Positions 5,317 to 6,880 of a stretch of 6,880 bases of DNA are shown here, in pieces (position 1 is the first letter of the stretch; the number at the start of each line of letters is the position of its first letter). The notes below the pieces were generated by a model. The model was given only the letters and a program-made list of their open reading frames with translations, was not told the DNA's origin and did no database searches. Position numbers and translations under genes: made by a program. Origin of the DNA: an uncultured Collinsella sp. (GTDB taxonomy: Bacteria; Actinomycetota; Coriobacteriia; Coriobacteriales; Coriobacteriaceae); assembly GCA_900549335.1 (NCBI GenBank), contig UROJ01000080.1, positions 1 to 6,880 of the forward strand. The letters are read 5' to 3'.

Positions 5317-6570
5317 ATGGCGCAGGAACACGATCTGTTTGATGACATCATCGAAATCAGCAAGGGCTTGGATTTTTTTAAAGACCCGCTTGGCGGTGTG
5401 ACCGACGCACTCGATCCGTCGGCTCCGCAGTGGAATCCTGCTGACTACAAGGAGCGCCCGCGCGGTAACACCCTACCGTGCCTGGCTTGCAAGAACGAGA
5501 AGAGCGGCTGTACCGCGTGCATGGACGCGTGCCCGGTGAACGCCATCGAGATCGAGGAAGATGCTATCGAGATTCTCGACAGCTGCCGTAAGTGCGGCCT
5601 GTGCGCCGCTGCTTGCCCGACGGAGGCGATCATCTCTCCGCGCCTTGCACCCAAAAACGTCTACGACGACATTGTCTCGGCGGCTACGAGCCACGAGACC
5701 GCCTACGTTACCTGCACGCGTGCCCTTAAGCGCATGCCGCGCGAGAACGAGGTTGTTGTCGCCTGTGTGGGCGATATTACGGCCGAGACCTGGTTCTCGG
5801 TGCTGGCCGATTATCCCAACGTGAGCGTGTACCTGCCGCTGGGCGTGTGCGATAAGTGCCGTAACACCGGTGGCGAGGACATCCTGGGCGAGGCCATTGC
5901 CACCGCCGAGGAGTGGGCGGGCACGGGCATGGGTCTGGAGGTCGACCCCAAGAGCCTCAAGTGCCATAAACGCCGCGAGTACGAGCGCAAGGAGTACATG
6001 GAAAAGATCGCCCGCACCACGGGCCTTACCGTGACAAAGCTCAATCCGGCAACGGCGGCACTGGCCTCGGTGACGCAGAAGCTCAAAGCCCATCGCCATC
6101 AGATTACTCAGTTGGAGCGTACGCTCAACACCATGTGCGGTACCACGACGACCAAGCGTCGCCGTTCGCTCACGCACGGGCGGCAACTGGTGCTCTCGAC
6201 GCTGCAAAACCACCCCGAGCTTGCCCAGAACATGCAGGTGAGCACGCCGGAGTGTGATTTTGACAAGTGCACGTCGTGCGGCGAGTGCGTCAATGTATGC
6301 CCTACGTTCGCCTGCGATTTGGTGGGAAGCGGCCGCTTTGCGCTGGAGTCCACGTATTGCTTGGGCTGCGGTGCCTGCGTTAAGGTGTGCCCCGAGCATG
6401 CGCTTAAGCTGGTTGAACATGATGCATCCAACCTAGTCGTCGTCGATCCCGAGGCCGAGGAAAAGGCCGCCCAGAAGGCTAAGGCCCACGAAGAAGCCCA
6501 GAAGGTCAAGGCCGAGGCAAAGGCTAAGCTCGACAAGATGCTCGATCAGGTGGAGAAGCTCGCGGACTAG
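5317..6570 (+). CDS. Iron-sulfur protein with two 2[4Fe-4S] ferredoxin modules
   Basis: The chosen ATG at 5317 (MAQEHDLFDD) follows AGGGAGGGG (5302-5310) at good spacing and gives 417 residues; an in-frame GTG at 5257 lacks such a site. There is no signal peptide, so it is probably cytoplasmic. Module 1 (residues 55-101) has C58/C65-x2-C68-x3-C72-P with an extra C55, then C90-x2-C93-x2-C96-x3-C100-P. Module 2 (318-359) has C318-x2-C321-x2-C324-x3-C328-P and C348-x2-C351-x2-C354-x3-C358-P. Up to four [4Fe-4S] clusters are therefore possible. The central part (about 128-240) carries C133, C150, C178-x2-C181 and C216 in an alternating strand/helix pattern that loosely recalls the MvhD/FrhD hydrogenase delta subunit; this is inference. 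Residues 255-305 are basic and helical, and 376-417 form a Lys/Glu/Ala-rich, probably coiled helix. Electron transfer is likely; the partner is unknown. Confidence 0.87.
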   Translation: MAQEHDLFDDIIEISKGLDFFKDPLGGVTDALDPSAPQWNPADYKERPRGNTLPCLACKNEKSGCTACMDACPVNAIEIEEDAIEILDSCRKCGLCAAACPTEAIISPRLAPKNVYDDIVSAATSHETAYVTCTRALKRMPRENEVVVACVGDITAETWFSVLADYPNVSVYLPLGVCDKCRNTGGEDILGEAIATAEEWAGTGMGLEVDPKSLKCHKRREYERKEYMEKIARTTGLTVTKLNPATAALASVTQKLKAHRHQITQLERTLNTMCGTTTTKRRRSLTHGRQLVLSTLQNHPELAQNMQVSTPECDFDKCTSCGECVNVCPTFACDLVGSGRFALESTYCLGCGACVKVCPEHALKLVEHDASNLVVVDPEAEEKAAQKAKAHEEAQKVKAEAKAKLDKMLDQVEKLAD

Positions 6571-6599
6571 TCAGCGACCCCTATCTCTGCTTCATTCGT

Positions 6600-6639
6600 G
6601 CCGCCGTGGCGTCCGGGTTAGCCCAGATGCTGCGGCGGC
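6600..6639. other. GC-rich inverted repeat between the Fe-S gene and ychF
   Basis: GCCGCCG (6600-6606) and CGGCGGC (6633-6639) pair perfectly, with a small inner GGG/CCC stem (6615-6617 with 6622-6624). No T-run follows; instead a -10-like box starts three bases later. It may weakly stop transcription from the iron-sulfur gene or simply reflect local GC bias. Confidence 0.35.
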
Positions 6640-6641
6640 GC

Positions 6642-6647
6642 TATACT
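6642..6647 (+). promoter_or_regulatory. ychF: Candidate -10 box for ychF
   Basis: TATACT matches the -10 consensus at 5 of 6 bases and lies 38 bases before the ychF start codon. The best upstream hexamer at about 18 bases, TTAGCC (6618-6623), is a poor -35. Confidence 0.4.
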
Positions 6648-6684
6648 TATGCAGTTTGAAATGCTTGTACCAAAAGGAGCTGTC

Positions 6685-6880
6685 GTGTCCCTTTCCATCG
6701 GTATCGTGGGCCTGCCCAACGTGGGCAAGTCGACGCTGTTCACCGCGCTTACCAAAAAGACCGGCCTTGCCGCCAACTACCCGTTTGCCACGATCGACCC
6801 CAACGTGGGTATCGTCGATGTGCCCGATAGCCGCCTGCAAAAGCTCGCCGACATCGTTAACCCGGGCCGCATCGTGCCGG
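6685..6880 (+). CDS. ychF: Redox-regulated ATPase YchF (Obg-like), 3' end missing
   Basis: The first 65 codons are present and the gene runs off the right edge. YchF/OLA1 is a conserved cytoplasmic P-loop protein of the Obg GTPase group that prefers ATP and associates with ribosomes, with a reported role in stress responses. The N-terminus has the family P-loop GLPNVGKST (residues 9-17), followed by the characteristic [12 protein letters not shown] segment (32-43) and VDVPD (45-49). The GTG start at 6685 is chosen because AAGGAG (6674-6679) lies five bases upstream and because it gives the expected [17 protein letters not shown] beginning. An in-frame ATG at 6661 would add eight residues and has no ribosome-binding site. 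Confidence 0.96.
   Translation, partial: MSLSIGIVGLPNVGKSTLFTALTKKTGLAANYPFATIDPNVGIVDVPDSRLQKLADIVNPGRIVP

Noticed and set aside
1..6880. CRISPR array, tRNA, rRNA, insertion sequence or attachment site
   Set aside because: I looked on both strands and saw no regularly spaced long direct repeats, no tRNA-like cloverleaf, no rRNA segments and no transposase or integrase coding sequence.

Overview
The window looks like chromosomal DNA from a GC-rich, anaerobic actinobacterium of the Coriobacteriia, most like Collinsella. This rests on codon usage (mostly GAG, AAG, GCC and CTC/CTG), the fermentative gene content and my memory of related proteins. No marker gene in the window proves it. There are no rRNA or tRNA genes, no CRISPR array, no transposase and no phage genes.

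Layout: (i) 1-1075, minus strand: the N-terminal 358 codons of a soluble helical-repeat (TPR/ST7-like) protein that runs off the left edge. (ii) 1076-1575: a 500-base gene-free divergent region. It holds degenerate short repeats and then a compact leader with three consecutive stem-loops ahead of the next gene. (iii) 1576-2799: an iron-dependent alcohol dehydrogenase (407 aa) with codon use typical of strong expression, closed by an intrinsic terminator. (iv) 2884-3984: a canonical zinc glycerol dehydrogenase (GldA, 366 aa), closed by a second strong terminator. (v) 4037-4067: a small palindromic element. (vi) 4098-5165: a divergent GldA paralogue (355 aa) that keeps its metal ligands but has a changed active-site segment and C-terminus. 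(vii) 5317-6570: a 417-aa iron-sulfur protein with two 2[4Fe-4S] ferredoxin modules flanking a Cys-containing central domain. (viii) 6685-6880: the start of the universal ATPase gene ychF, cut by the right edge.

How they fit together: three neighbouring genes encode members of one dehydrogenase superfamily (Fe-ADH plus two GldA types). Together they could oxidise glycerol or related polyols and regenerate NAD(P)+ by reducing aldehydes to alcohols. Terminators separate them, so they look like independently expressed units rather than one operon. The iron-sulfur protein next door could be an electron carrier or scaffold, but nothing in the sequence ties it to the dehydrogenases. I see no clear undescribed defence or mobile system. 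The best leads are the structured leader of the alcohol dehydrogenase gene, the diverged GldA copy, and the domain layout of the iron-sulfur protein.
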